Positions 12,489 through 12,532 of a stretch of 12,532 bases of DNA are shown here, one piece after another. Each line of letters begins with the position of its first letter. Position 1 is the stretch's first letter. Below the pieces are notes generated by a model. The model was not told the origin of the DNA and searched no databases. It saw only the letters and a list, made by a program, of their open reading frames with translations. A program made the translations under genes and the position numbers. Origin of the DNA: Bacillota bacterium (GTDB lineage: Bacteria; Bacillota; Sulfobacillia; JAJZIM01; JAJZBP01); contig JAJZBP010000039.1 in the NCBI GenBank assembly GCA_021798855.1, forward strand, positions 1 to 12,532, given 5' to 3'.

Positions 12489-12532
12489 AGGGGTCTGGTG
12501 AAAAAGGCCAGCTTACTTGCGTTGTTGCCTTC
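12485..12532 (-). CDS. C-terminal end of an unknown gene, cut by the window edge
   Basis: The last 15 codons of a frame entering from the right edge, EGNNASKLAFFTRPL, ending in a TGA that overlaps the ATG-ATG of the next small gene. The overlap is the main reason to consider it real. The segment is too short to identify. Confidence 0.35.
   Translation of the reverse strand, partial: EGNNASKLAFFTRPL

Noticed and set aside
12148..12501. Plus-strand frame of 117 codons after the SHOCT terminator
   Set aside because: It runs straight through a bidirectional terminator and opposite a more protein-like minus-strand frame.

Overview
The window reads as chromosomal DNA of a GC-rich Gram-positive bacterium, probably a Clostridia-type Firmicute and perhaps a thermophile. 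The reasons are an NAD-dependent ligA running into gatC in one operon, strong purine-rich Shine-Dalgarno sites, frequent GTG/TTG starts and sigma-A-type promoters. The lineage is an inference. No rRNA, tRNA or CRISPR array was seen.

Region 1 (1-4142, minus strand): a tightly overlapping operon. In transcription order it holds an AAA_21-type ATPase, a DUF4276 (TOPRIM-like) protein, DNA ligase LigA, a small unrecognised protein with an apparent frameshift, and the start of gatC. The first two genes form a recurrent two-gene module that resembles defence systems. Here the module overlaps ligA by four bases, so a likely accessory module feeds directly into a housekeeping operon.

Region 2 (4289-8499): an accessory, decaying zone. 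It carries the signalling half of a chemotaxis receptor with a frameshift, a vapBC pair whose toxin is frameshifted, a terminator followed by what looks like the 5' end of a group II intron, an intact relBE-like pair, and a MNT nucleotidyltransferase whose HEPN partner survives only as about 15 codons. These are followed by the C-terminal part of an unrecognised minus-strand gene, and by a P1B-type metal ATPase remnant that lacks both ends and its CPC metal-binding motif.

Region 3 (8561-12147): a probable copper or redox module. On the minus strand lie a rusticyanin-like blue copper protein with an N-terminal membrane anchor, a 28-residue membrane peptide, a Met/Gly-rich SHOCT protein, an OmpR-family regulator and its histidine kinase, whose short outer loop is rich in Met and His. 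Divergently transcribed is a second Met/Gly-rich SHOCT protein. The shared intergenic region carries GGTAAA boxes spaced 22 and 11 bp apart, a TTGACA promoter, and a perfect 22-bp inverted repeat at the predicted transcript start. The neighbouring regulator could act on the boxes; this is an inference.

Region 4 (12148-12532): two terminators separate the copper module from two small minus-strand reading frames of unknown function, one of them cut by the window edge.

Five genes show apparent frameshifts, several at G or C runs. Sequencing error and true decay cannot be separated from this sequence alone.
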